Of a stretch of 36,147 bases of DNA, positions 17,348 through 25,590 are shown one piece after another (positions within the stretch are counted from its first letter, which is position 1; every line of letters starts with the position of its first letter). A program made the translations under genes and the position numbers. Origin of the DNA: an uncultured Veillonella sp. (GTDB lineage: Bacteria > Bacillota > Negativicutes > Veillonellales > Veillonellaceae); NCBI GenBank assembly GCA_934183145.1, contig CAKPSA010000005.1, positions 1-36,147 of the forward strand. Direction: 5' to 3'. Under the pieces are notes generated by a model that worked only from the letters and a program-made list of their open reading frames with translations, did not search any database and was not told the DNA's origin.

Positions 17348-18232
17348 TTATCGTTTAATATAGGTTAAACCTTCATTCGTGGTTTCTACTGTATCCACAT
17401 AGGACAGCTCTGGTAACTTACGCATGATTTCTTGCTTACAATCATCAATGCGACCATAATCTACGGGGAATAAGAGCCCCATAATGGTACCACTATGAGC
17501 TATGATTGTGCCAACACTATTATAGTAATTCCCTATATCGTGAAAGTCATATAAATTTGGTTTATATAAGATACGTTGATTACCAAAAGCACTTAATGTA
17601 GCTGCTTGACCTATTAAATTGATATCATGTGTATTCAAGCCTCGCTTAAATAAATCAAGAGATTCCTCTATGATTGATTCTTTTTCTAAAATTTTAGATT
17701 GTAGATCTACTTGTTGATTAAATGATATCGTATCTATACTGCCACCTTCATCAAATACAAGGATTTTTAATGGAGGACACATTCCTAGTGATTGAGAAAT
17801 GGTCCCCTTAATATAATCAAACTGAGTTACACCTTGATAAAATGAAGCATCTGTAGGCTCTACTGATAAGCAAATTTGCTCTAATTCCTTTAGTGATAGA
17901 TCATAATTCATGGCTAATGCTGTTGCCATAGCCGTCACAGAAATATCCGCAGAACTTGAGGCCATCCCCTTGCCTTGTATAATATCAGAACGAACATATA
18001 CAGGTGGACAAGATTGGTCTTTATTATTTTTTTGCAATAGACGTTGTACTAATCGTCTTGCCTTAGCAGATTTAGGTTGTAATGCACAATACTGCTGTGA
18101 AAATGGATGTGTTACATTACTTAATGCGTAGGAGTAGCGATTAATAGGACAGGTCACTAAGAATGACTGGCCATTAATAGAACCTTGTAGAAATTCCCCA
18201 CATGTACCTGGGGCTCTTACATAATAGGTCAC
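17348..18232 (-). CDS. pduX: L-threonine kinase (GHMP family)
   Basis: PduX phosphorylates free L-threonine, supplying CobD. The 294-residue GHMP-fold protein begins YYVRAPGTCGEFLQG, the PduX-type N-terminus, and has the ATP loop QGKGMASSSAD at 86-96. The start is GTG at 18232, with AAAGGAG 6 bases upstream; an overlapping ATG is out of frame. It lies between cobS and cobD, which fixes the role well. Homoserine kinase, the other GHMP enzyme here (24673-25587), is clearly different. Confidence 0.9.
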   Translation of the reverse strand: MTYYVRAPGTCGEFLQGSINGQSFLVTCPINRYSYALSNVTHPFSQQYCALQPKSAKARRLVQRLLQKNNKDQSCPPVYVRSDIIQGKGMASSSADISVTAMATALAMNYDLSLKELEQICLSVEPTDASFYQGVTQFDYIKGTISQSLGMCPPLKILVFDEGGSIDTISFNQQVDLQSKILEKESIIEESLDLFKRGLNTHDINLIGQAATLSAFGNQRILYKPNLYDFHDIGNYYNSVGTIIAHSGTIMGLLFPVDYGRIDDCKQEIMRKLPELSYVDTVETTNEGLTYIKR

Positions 18233-18297
18233 ATTAAACTCCTTTCACATTAAATAAAAATAGTACTTATTATAACTAATTCATCGGAAGCTGATAA

Positions 18298-19191
18298 TTA
18301 AAACATAGTAGTATTGGACGCAACTGTAGCAGATAATATGGATAAAATAACGATATATACAAATAGTAAAATCACTTCTGTTACTTCTACAACAAATCCA
18401 TATGTATCACCTGTAGTACCCCCAAGTTGCTTAACAATATAATGATTAAGTAAACGATTGATAATATAGGTAATTATCATGCTAATAATATTGATTTGAA
18501 AAATACCTAATGTAGCATATACTAATACACCTAATCCTACAATATATCCTACGTCAGCTATAGAAAAGATAGCATATGCACCATATAAGAGAGTGTATAA
18601 GATTACCCCCATTATTAGAATTACAATAGGCATAAAGAAGGTAGAAAGTGTATTATACGTAATAACATGTTTAGGTGCTAAATTAGCAAATGCAGCACCC
18701 ATTCCCTCTTTTCTAGCATACGGATAAGATCGGATACTCAATACAAGGGACCAACGACTCATTAATGGCATCATAATCAAAGCCATAGGAATAAATTCTG
18801 CTGTTGGAATCGCTGTTAATAATTGCCATTTCAAAAGTGTAACAAATACAAATGCAACAACACCAAAAGAGCCTATACGGCTATCTTTCATGATTTCCAA
18901 CTTACGTTCTCGTTCACGTCCTGAAAACAGACCGTCACTCGTATCCATTAAACCATCAGCATGGAGACCACCAGTAATCAAGAATTCCGCTATAACGATG
19001 ATTAACATTAACGGAACCAACGGAATAAACGGTGATAATATACCATACAATAATGCCAAGATAAGGCCAATAATTAATCCTACATAAGGAAAGGCCACAA
19101 CGGATTTACCAAAGTCGTCTACAGACCATTCTGTTTGATTGACGATTTTTAAACGTGTTAAAAACTGTAATGCTATGAAAAAAGGTGTCAT
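18298..19191 (-). CDS. cobS: Adenosylcobinamide-GDP ribazoletransferase
   Basis: CobS is a membrane enzyme that joins alpha-ribazole (or its phosphate) to adenosylcobinamide-GDP, the last assembly step. The 297 residues have about six to seven hydrophobic segments. Family motifs are FLTRLKI near the start and the metal-binding GGLHADGLMDTSDGLFSGR around residue 76-94. The ATG overlaps the cbiB stop (TAATG). A 65-base gap to pduX is the largest within the operon, with no terminator seen in it. Confidence 0.93.
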   Translation of the reverse strand: MTPFFIALQFLTRLKIVNQTEWSVDDFGKSVVAFPYVGLIIGLILALLYGILSPFIPLVPLMLIIVIAEFLITGGLHADGLMDTSDGLFSGRERERKLEIMKDSRIGSFGVVAFVFVTLLKWQLLTAIPTAEFIPMALIMMPLMSRWSLVLSIRSYPYARKEGMGAAFANLAPKHVITYNTLSTFFMPIVILIMGVILYTLLYGAYAIFSIADVGYIVGLGVLVYATLGIFQINIISMIITYIINRLLNHYIVKQLGGTTGDTYGFVVEVTEVILLFVYIVILSILSATVASNTTMF

Positions 19192-20183
19192 TATATATTC
19201 ATCCCATAAGTAATGGCTGTACTAATAATAACCATTAGTATAGTCGTAAAATACATCATATAAATTGTTCGTGTAATATGGTTGCGATTTAATTTTTCAA
19301 TAGAATCCCCCATGTATTCACGGAAGGTCATTTTTTTGAAATATTGGTTGTAACCACCTAAACGAATATGTAAAGCCCCTGCAACTGGTGCTTCTGCATA
19401 ACCACCATTAGGACTAGGATGTTTATTAGCATCACGCAATCCAATTTGTAGGGCTTTCTTTGCGTCAAAACGTAAAAAGAATGCAGAAATGATTAACAAT
19501 ATAAAGGTAATTCGAGCAGGAATCCAATTGAGTACATCATCAAAGCGGGCAGCTACACGACCAAAGTACAAATACTTTTGATTTTTATAGCCTAGCATAG
19601 AGTCCATAGTATTGGCTGTTCTATATAGAATTGCGCCCATTGGACCGCCAATGATAAAGAAAAATAAAGGTGCAATAATTCCATCTACTGTATTCTCCGC
19701 AATTGTTTCTACAGTAGCTCGTGTAATTTCACTTTCATCTAATTCTTCTGTATCACGACCAACAATCCAAGATAATCGCTTGCGAGCTTCTTCAATATTA
19801 TCTTGCTTAATTAACTGGCTAATAGTAAAGCCAGCACCAGCTAATGAGCGTGGAGATATAGCTATGTATAGAATAATTACTTCAAGAGCGTATTCTACCC
19901 ATTCATCAACTACGCCACCAAGCCATAGAATTAAAGATACAATAATATATACAGAAACAAGGATTAAACCTACTGCAATACCGCCGTACCATAGTTTTTT
20001 TGTGTCATTATCAGTATCTTTATAGAGAACAGCCTCAAAAAAAGATATGATACGACCAATAATGGCTACAGGATGGTATTTACTATTAGGATCGCCAATG
20101 AGTAAATCTAATATAAAAGCTAAGATTGGTATACATACAAAGCTATACTTTGTAAACCAATGCAAAATTGTTAAATGTTCCAT
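19191..20183 (-). CDS. cbiB: Adenosylcobinamide-phosphate synthase
   Basis: CbiB (called CobD in some organisms) attaches the aminopropanol (phosphate) arm to adenosylcobyric acid in the membrane. The 330 residues open with a hydrophobic segment and the family motif DLLIGDPNSKYHPVAIIGR. Further on are the conserved SWIVGRDTEELDE and NTVDGIIAPLFFF stretches and HPSPNGGYAEAPVAGAL. GGGAGA lies before the ATG. It sits 12 bases after cobQ, whose product is its substrate. Confidence 0.94.
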   Translation of the reverse strand: MEHLTILHWFTKYSFVCIPILAFILDLLIGDPNSKYHPVAIIGRIISFFEAVLYKDTDNDTKKLWYGGIAVGLILVSVYIIVSLILWLGGVVDEWVEYALEVIILYIAISPRSLAGAGFTISQLIKQDNIEEARKRLSWIVGRDTEELDESEITRATVETIAENTVDGIIAPLFFFIIGGPMGAILYRTANTMDSMLGYKNQKYLYFGRVAARFDDVLNWIPARITFILLIISAFFLRFDAKKALQIGLRDANKHPSPNGGYAEAPVAGALHIRLGGYNQYFKKMTFREYMGDSIEKLNRNHITRTIYMMYFTTILMVIISTAITYGMNI

Positions 20184-20195
20184 ATATCTCCCCTA

Positions 20196-21713
20196 TTACC
20201 CCAAGGTAGACATAATATAATCCATATCTAAGTGTTCCTCTACAATGTCAGCCAATCGATTATAAGCTGCATTTTTATGTTCAAAATAATGGAATACTAC
20301 ATCTAATGGTTCTAATCCCTTACGTTCGCGCAACTGATTGATAATAAAGCGTCTAAATTCATCATTATCAAATACACCATGAATATATGTGCCCATTACT
20401 TGATGATTCCCATCAATAAAGCCATCAACAACATTGACCGCTTCTTCACTGCGGCTTGTGATAGTAAAGCAACGGCTCACTGTATCGACTAGTGGTGTAG
20501 TATCGCCCATATGAATTTCATAGCCTACTAATTTTTCACCTGTAAATGTACCATTTAAAAATTGAAGATTAGAAACATTAAATTCTACTTGGTGTGTAGT
20601 TTTTTGATCTTTCATTGTGGTAGAGGAATCTACTAACCCAAGACCTTCAATTTCTTCAATATCACCTTCCATATGATGCGGATCATATATTGTTTTGCCT
20701 AACATTTGATTGCCTCCACATACACCGATAACAGGTGTACCTTGGTCAGCAAGTTTTTTAATTTCATCGGCAAAACCTGAATTACGAAGATATGCTAGGT
20801 CTGCTAGTGTATTCTTGGAACCCGGTAAAATGATCAAGTCCGGTTTACCAATAACGTCACCAGGGCCAACAAACCGAACAGATACATCTGGTTCGTAATT
20901 TAATGCATCAAAGTCCGTAAAATTAGAAATTTTAGGTGTTTGCATTACCACTACTTGAATATCTTTAGTACCACTATTTCGTTTGTTTTCTAGTGCTACA
21001 GAGTCCTCTTCATCAATATCAAGGTTTTCAATGGCAGGAATGACACCTACTACCTTTTTACCAGTTTTTTCTTCAATGAATGTTAGTGCAGGTTCTAATA
21101 ATTTAATATCACCACGGAATTTATTGATAACGATACCTTTGATGAGATCGCGCTCTTCTGGTTCTAGTAATTCTAAAGTACCAACGATAGATGCGATAGC
21201 ACCACCACGGTCGATGTCAGCGATGAGATATACAGGAGCTTGCGTCATCTTAGCAATGCGCATATTTACGATATCATTAGCTTTGAGGTTTACCTCTGCA
21301 GGGCTACCAGCTCCCTCAATAACCATTACATCAAAATTAGAATCTAAGAAATCGATAGATTCTTTCACCTTATCAAGAGCCGTTAAAGAATATTTTGTAT
21401 GGTATTCTTTAGCGCTATAGACACCAACAGGTTTACCCATCAATACAACTTGAGAGGATTGATTACCTGTTGGTTTTAATAAAACTGGGTTCATTTGAAC
21501 AATTGGATCTATGCCAGCAGCCTCAGCTTGTGCTACTTGAGCACGACCAATTTCATCTCCCCATTTCGTAACATATGAATTGAGAGCCATATTTTGAGCT
21601 TTAAAAGGAACTGTTTTATAACCTTTTCTATAAAAGATACGGCATAGTGCAGTACATAAAATACTTTTACCTACATTGGAACTTGTTCCTTGGAACATAA
21701 TTTTCTTAGCCAT
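20196..21713 (-). CDS. cobQ: Adenosylcobyric acid synthase
   Basis: CobQ (CbiP) amidates the b, d, e and g side chains of the corrin ring with glutamine and ATP. The 505 residues, a normal length, have an N-terminal ATP-binding domain with GTSSNVGKS (9-17). A class I glutamine amidotransferase domain follows, with the nucleophile Cys332 in GVCGGNQMLG and a histidine in GTYIHGVFD. It overlaps cobU by 8 bases, so the two are coupled. Confidence 0.95.
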   Translation of the reverse strand: MAKKIMFQGTSSNVGKSILCTALCRIFYRKGYKTVPFKAQNMALNSYVTKWGDEIGRAQVAQAEAAGIDPIVQMNPVLLKPTGNQSSQVVLMGKPVGVYSAKEYHTKYSLTALDKVKESIDFLDSNFDVMVIEGAGSPAEVNLKANDIVNMRIAKMTQAPVYLIADIDRGGAIASIVGTLELLEPEERDLIKGIVINKFRGDIKLLEPALTFIEEKTGKKVVGVIPAIENLDIDEEDSVALENKRNSGTKDIQVVVMQTPKISNFTDFDALNYEPDVSVRFVGPGDVIGKPDLIILPGSKNTLADLAYLRNSGFADEIKKLADQGTPVIGVCGGNQMLGKTIYDPHHMEGDIEEIEGLGLVDSSTTMKDQKTTHQVEFNVSNLQFLNGTFTGEKLVGYEIHMGDTTPLVDTVSRCFTITSRSEEAVNVVDGFIDGNHQVMGTYIHGVFDNDEFRRFIINQLRERKGLEPLDVVFHYFEHKNAAYNRLADIVEEHLDMDYIMSTLG

Positions 21714-22284
21714 TTATATGGACCTCCTGGGATTTTAATTCAATGGTAACACCACTAATCGTTAAGTATAATTTATCAGCTACAGTTGCCACGGTTCGAT
21801 TAACACGGCCAGCAATATCTCTAAAATATCTAGCCAGCTTATTGTCGGGTACAATACCAAGACCAATTTCATTAGTAACAAAAATAACTGTTTTGCCATC
21901 ACTAGATGTTATTAAATGTAATAATGCCTCTAATTCTGAAAGTACAGCCTCTTCCAAGTCATTAGCATCTTGTTGCCCTTGTATAGAACCATGTGCCATC
22001 ATGTGATTCGTAGTAAACATAGTCAAACAGTCTATAAGTATTACATCAGCTGATTGGCTAATATTTTGCCATTCTTTAGCTAAATATAATGGTACTTCAA
22101 AATTTGTCCATATGTCGCCACGTCGTTCTTGATGTTTCTTTATACGATCAACCATTTCTTCGTCAAATGCTTGTCCTGTTGCTACATAAGCTTTACGCCC
22201 TTCCGTAGCAAGGGCTAACCGTTCTGCAAATTCACTTTTTCCACTGCGTGCTCCACCGGAACACAATATAATTTGGGATTTCAT
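21706..22284 (-). CDS. cobU: Adenosylcobinamide kinase/guanylyltransferase
   Basis: CobU phosphorylates adenosylcobinamide and transfers GMP to it. I start it at the ATG at 22284 (192 residues), because the longer frame depends on a TTG and adds five residues not typical of the family. The P-loop GGARSGKS is at 10-17. ERRGDIWTNFEVP and VTNEIGLGIVPDN, the conserved CobU motifs, follow. It is the first gene of the cobalamin operon and is divergent from the orphan gene at 22348, 63 bases away; that gap is too short for a cobalamin riboswitch. Confidence 0.93.
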   Translation of the reverse strand: MKSQIILCSGGARSGKSEFAERLALATEGRKAYVATGQAFDEEMVDRIKKHQERRGDIWTNFEVPLYLAKEWQNISQSADVILIDCLTMFTTNHMMAHGSIQGQQDANDLEEAVLSELEALLHLITSSDGKTVIFVTNEIGLGIVPDNKLARYFRDIAGRVNRTVATVADKLYLTISGVTIELKSQEVHING

Positions 22285-22347
22285 AATGCACCTATACAAG
22301 AATTTATAATTTCAGTATCATTATAAGTATAACAAAGGAGCGATACT

Positions 22348-22683
22348 ATGGAAATTATGAATATGAAACTAAAAATGATGGCTACTTTATGGGATAATAC
22401 TTATCGTGTTGCCATCGACGATGGACAAGGCAAGTATATCGGTACAGCCCGTGTAGTAGTAAATGTTCCACTACCACCAGAAGCGTTACCAGAAAATGCG
22501 CCACAAGTAGAGCCACAATTATTGGTTTTAGTAGAAGATTTTGATTTCGGAGCTGATAAAATTATAAACTTTGAAACAACTCTCTCTGATTTGTTAAGAG
22601 AAAAATTCCGCTATGAAATTCCTCATATATTCTTCTACTATCCAAGTCCTCATGATGTTTTAAACCAAACAATTTCACAATAA
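22348..22683 (+). CDS. Conserved-looking protein of unknown function
   Basis: This is a 111-residue soluble protein I do not recognise. It is preceded by a strong AAAGGAG 7 bases from the ATG and followed by a good terminator, so it is a real gene. The sequence suggests an N-terminal beta region (KMMATLWDNTYRVAIDDG), then a proline-rich linker around 48-64 (VPLPPEALPENAPQVEP), and an acidic C-terminal part ending in FRYEIPHIFFYYPSP. There is no signal peptide or membrane segment. It is the only plus-strand gene in the first 33.9 kb and stands divergent from the cobalamin operon; a link to B12 is only a guess. Confidence 0.75.
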   Translation: MEIMNMKLKMMATLWDNTYRVAIDDGQGKYIGTARVVVNVPLPPEALPENAPQVEPQLLVLVEDFDFGADKIINFETTLSDLLREKFRYEIPHIFFYYPSPHDVLNQTISQ

Positions 22684-22697
22684 GGTCTATAACGAGC

Positions 22698-22726
22698 AAA
22701 AAGCTATGTAAAATACATAGCTTTTT
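22698..22726. terminator. Bidirectional terminator between convergent genes
   Basis: Perfect 13-base arms (22698-22710 and 22714-22726) around AAA, with A and T runs at the outer ends, lie between the orphan plus-strand gene and the adenosyltransferase gene. The structure can stop transcription from both sides. Confidence 0.9.
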
Positions 22727-22730
22727 TTGT

Positions 22731-23246
22731 TTATTCAGCTCCAATTTCCTCTTCTACACGACACATGATGAAGCAAAGGTCGGATAGACGGTTTAAATAT
22801 TTTAAATTAGACTCGTGAACACTTTCACCAGCATCTAATACGCGCCATAAATTGCGTTCAGCACGACGAGTAATCGTTCTTGCCACATGTAAGTATGCTG
22901 ATGATTGTTTCTCACCAGGAATTACGAAGTTAGATAATGGTTCAAGCTTTTCATCAAAGCGATCTATTACCTTTTCTAAATGTTTAACATGTTGTTCTGT
23001 AATTACTGGAGCAGCATTTAAGCTAGCAATATCAGCCATTAAAGTCCATAAGTTGCGCTCAATATCATATAATTCAGTAGCAACACGTGAATTTTCAGCA
23101 TAGGAACGAGCCAAGCCTAAAAATGCTTGCAACTCATCGATTGTACCATAAGCTTCTACGCGTAAAGAGGATTTAGGTACTCGTTCACCAGTATATAAAC
23201 CAGTAGTACCCGCATCGCCTGTTTTTGTGTAAACACTACTTGCCAT
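22731..23246 (-). CDS. PduO-type cob(I)alamin adenosyltransferase
   Basis: This enzyme transfers the adenosyl group of ATP to cob(I)alamin or cobinamide, making the coenzyme form. The 171 residues have the PduO N-terminal motif YTKTGDAGTTGLYTGERVPK and the conserved YGTIDELQAFLGLARS, then RAERNLWR and NRLSDLCFIMCR. The ATG has AGGAGGT 7 bases upstream. It lies beside, but on the far side of the orphan gene from, the cobalamin operon, and follows ndk by 65 bases. That gap holds short inverted repeats but no convincing terminator. Confidence 0.93.
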   Translation of the reverse strand: MASSVYTKTGDAGTTGLYTGERVPKSSLRVEAYGTIDELQAFLGLARSYAENSRVATELYDIERNLWTLMADIASLNAAPVITEQHVKHLEKVIDRFDEKLEPLSNFVIPGEKQSSAYLHVARTITRRAERNLWRVLDAGESVHESNLKYLNRLSDLCFIMCRVEEEIGAE

Positions 23247-23311
23247 ATGTATTACCTCCTATAGATATACATAAATGTAGAAAGAAAAGCTACAGGATCT
23301 CAACCTTGAGA

Positions 23312-23719
23312 TTATTTGTATTCAGGGAACCAAAGATGAATTTCACGCGCAGCAGCCTCTGGAGAATCAGAAGCATGTACTACGTTTGCATCCATTGTTA
23401 GGGCATAGTCACCACGAATACTGCCAGGAGCAGCATCTACAGGATTTGTTGCACCGTTTAATGCACGTACAGATACGATAGCATTATCTCCGGCCAATAC
23501 GAAAGCAAGAACTGGACCAGATGTGATGAAATCAACTAATTCGCCAAAGAATGGTTTTTCTTTATGCTCAGCATAATGCTCTTCAGCAATTTCACGAGGT
23601 ACTTGTAAAAGTTTTAATGCTTTAATTACAAGACCTTTACGTTCATAACGGCTAAGAATTTCACCACTTAATTGACGCTTAACTGCATCTGGTTTGATTA
23701 AAACTAATGTTTCTTGCAT
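23312..23719 (-). CDS. ndk: Nucleoside diphosphate kinase
   Basis: Ndk equilibrates nucleoside di- and triphosphates through a phosphohistidine. The 135 residues match the family length. KPDAVKR is near the start, and the catalytic His115 lies in [21 protein letters not shown] and GSIRGDYA are the nucleotide-site motifs. The ATG has AGGAGG 5 bases upstream, 22 bases after htpX. It probably shares a transcript with htpX and the adenosyltransferase gene. Confidence 0.97.
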   Translation of the reverse strand: MQETLVLIKPDAVKRQLSGEILSRYERKGLVIKALKLLQVPREIAEEHYAEHKEKPFFGELVDFITSGPVLAFVLAGDNAIVSVRALNGATNPVDAAPGSIRGDYALTMDANVVHASDSPEAAAREIHLWFPEYK

Positions 23720-23741
23720 GATATCCTCCTGTAGATATTAA

Positions 23742-24617
23742 TTAAAATAATGCTTTCTCTTTATATTTAGGATTCATTGCTTGTTGTTTCAATTTTGCAA
23801 TACGTTCCTCTGTTCGAGGGTGTGTACTAAAAAGATTGCTCAAGCTTTCACCAATACCAACCATAGGGTTGATGATAAACATATGGGCTGTTGCATTACT
23901 TGCGTTTGGCAATGCACCATGTTTTGAATAATAGTCAATTTTTGCAAGGGCAGATGCTAACGCTAAAGGATTCCGACACATTTCTCCGCCCCCCTCATCA
24001 GCTAAAAACTCACGAGCCCGAGAAATACTCATTTGAATGAGTCCTGCTGCAATAGGTGCAATAACTATGGCGCCTATTAACTCTAACGGGTTAGAGCCTT
24101 CACGGTCATCTGAACGACCAAATATAGCTGAGAATTGAAGCACATGGGCAATCATAGAAATAGCCCCTGCCATCATGGCAGCAATAGTACTAATCAAGGT
24201 GTCGCGATTCTTAACATGCGTTAACTCATGACCAAGAACCCCTTCCAATTCATCATCGGTCAATAAACGTTGGATTCCCTCTGTCACAGCAACAGCTGCG
24301 TTATTAGGATTTCTACCTGTTGCAAATGCATTAGGTACATCACTTGGAATGATATACACCTTTGGCATTGGTAACTTACCATTCTTAGCCAAACGTTCTA
24401 CCATACCATATAATTTTGGGTTAGATTGTGCAGTAACTTGTTGTGCATCATATTGTGCTAAAACGATTTTGTCGCTAAACCAATAGGACATAAAATTCAT
24501 GCCCATGGATATAACGAACATAATCATCATACCACTTCTACCGCCAATCATATCACCTAAGACCACTAAAATGGCCGTTAGAGTCGCTAATAAAAGCGTT
24601 GTTTTCATATTGTTCAT
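23742..24617 (-). CDS. htpX: Membrane zinc metalloprotease HtpX
   Basis: HtpX is a membrane-bound M48 protease for quality control of membrane proteins. I start it at the ATG at 24617 (291 residues) with GGAGG 5 bases upstream; the longer frame uses a TTG inside that site. Two hydrophobic segments lie at about 6-48. The zinc motif HELTH is at 130-134, a second hydrophobic pair follows at about 140-195, and FLADEGG provides the third zinc ligand. An inverted repeat around the putative promoter lies just upstream (24628-24662). Confidence 0.93.
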   Translation of the reverse strand: MNNMKTTLLLATLTAILVVLGDMIGGRSGMMIMFVISMGMNFMSYWFSDKIVLAQYDAQQVTAQSNPKLYGMVERLAKNGKLPMPKVYIIPSDVPNAFATGRNPNNAAVAVTEGIQRLLTDDELEGVLGHELTHVKNRDTLISTIAAMMAGAISMIAHVLQFSAIFGRSDDREGSNPLELIGAIVIAPIAAGLIQMSISRAREFLADEGGGEMCRNPLALASALAKIDYYSKHGALPNASNATAHMFIINPMVGIGESLSNLFSTHPRTEERIAKLKQQAMNPKYKEKALF

Positions 24618-24627
24618 AGTTTCCTCC

Positions 24628-24662
24628 AATTATAGTTATGGACTATGCCTAACACTATAATT
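24628..24662 (-). promoter_or_regulatory. Inverted repeat at the htpX promoter
   Basis: Arms AATTATAGT (24628-24636) and ACTATAATT (24654-24662) are 9 bases long, perfect and 17 bases apart. The upstream arm overlaps a TATAAT (24665-24660 on the minus strand), and the other touches the htpX Shine-Dalgarno. No matching -35 box is obvious. It could be an operator or a short RNA hairpin. Confidence 0.4.
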
Positions 24663-24672
24663 ATACCACAAA

Positions 24673-25587
24673 CTAGATAATTGACGCTCCTGTACTATCA
24701 GCTTCTAAGCAGTAAGTTTTATTTTCAATGCCATTAGCTGTAAATACGGCACCCATAGCATCAGCTACAGCTTGAACGTGTGCTTTATCTACATAGGCAA
24801 TTAAAGTAGAACCTGATCCACTGATTGTAGCACCGTAGGCTCCAGCTGCTTTAGCTGCGTCAAAAGCTGCATCACAATGTGGTATCAATGTTTTTCTGTA
24901 TGGAACATGTAAATTATCATCTAATGCAACGGATAAATTACTTAATTGATGTGTAATTAAACTGGTTACAAATAAAGATGCATGGCTCACATTTTGGACA
25001 GCCTCTTTAAATGGAACATGATTAGGTAAAACAGAACGAGCGTATTCTGTAGAAACCATAACCTCAGGTACAACTACAGCAAAATGCAATTCTGATGGAA
25101 CAGAGATAACAGTATTTAGTACCTTTGTTTTTAAACCTGTAGCACAGCATAAATTACCAAAAATAGCAGGCGCTACATTGTCTGGATGACCTTCCATACG
25201 GTTTGCAATGACCAACAACTCTTCTTTAGTAAGAGGATGTTTAACTAATGCATTGGCTAACAGAAGACCACCTACAATTGCCGTACTACTACTACCTAGT
25301 CCACGAGATGGTGGAATTAAAGTTTCAGAAGTAATATGTCCATATTGAATAGGTTCTTGAGCAGTGGCAAAAACTTGATCCATGGCAAATCCAATAAGAT
25401 TTTTTTTAGGATCTTCAGCGCGTAGAATATCGGCACCAAATCCTTCGAAAGTATATGTATATTCTGTAGCATTTGCATCTGGTGTAAAGCTAAAGATGTT
25501 GTATAGATTTAATGCTAATCCTAGGCAATCAAAACCTGGCCCACAGTTTGCACTAGTAGCGGGCACCTGTACACGAATGGTATTCAT
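24673..25587 (-). CDS. thrB: Homoserine kinase
   Basis: ThrB phosphorylates homoserine on the way to threonine. The 304-residue GHMP kinase begins VQVPATSANCGPGFDCLG, and has the ATP loop PPSRGLGSSSTAI at 92-104 and a C-terminal GATISGSGSTLIAY motif. It follows hom by 3 bases, so both are made together. Threonine synthase (thrC) is not in the window. The threonine made is also the substrate of PduX in the cobalamin operon. Confidence 0.96.
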   Translation of the reverse strand: MNTIRVQVPATSANCGPGFDCLGLALNLYNIFSFTPDANATEYTYTFEGFGADILRAEDPKKNLIGFAMDQVFATAQEPIQYGHITSETLIPPSRGLGSSSTAIVGGLLLANALVKHPLTKEELLVIANRMEGHPDNVAPAIFGNLCCATGLKTKVLNTVISVPSELHFAVVVPEVMVSTEYARSVLPNHVPFKEAVQNVSHASLFVTSLITHQLSNLSVALDDNLHVPYRKTLIPHCDAAFDAAKAAGAYGATISGSGSTLIAYVDKAHVQAVADAMGAVFTANGIENKTYCLEADSTGASII

Positions 25588-25590
25588 AGT

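Noticed and set aside
19612..20025. 137-codon plus-strand frame opposite cbiB
   Set aside because: Antisense to cbiB, with no ribosome binding site seen and composition mirroring the membrane gene on the other strand.
20983..21420. Long plus-strand open frame opposite cobQ
   Set aside because: It is serine-rich, low-complexity and antisense to a well-conserved gene, with no ribosome binding site. It is a shadow frame.
22284..22347. Possible cobalamin riboswitch before cobU
   Set aside because: The gap is only 63 bases and shows no B12-box or aptamer stems; a cobalamin riboswitch needs about 200 bases.
23265..23312. Inverted repeats between ndk and the adenosyltransferase gene as a terminator
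   Set aside because: Two short stems exist (one with a 2-base nominal loop), but neither is followed by a proper T run, and one overlaps the ndk stop codon.
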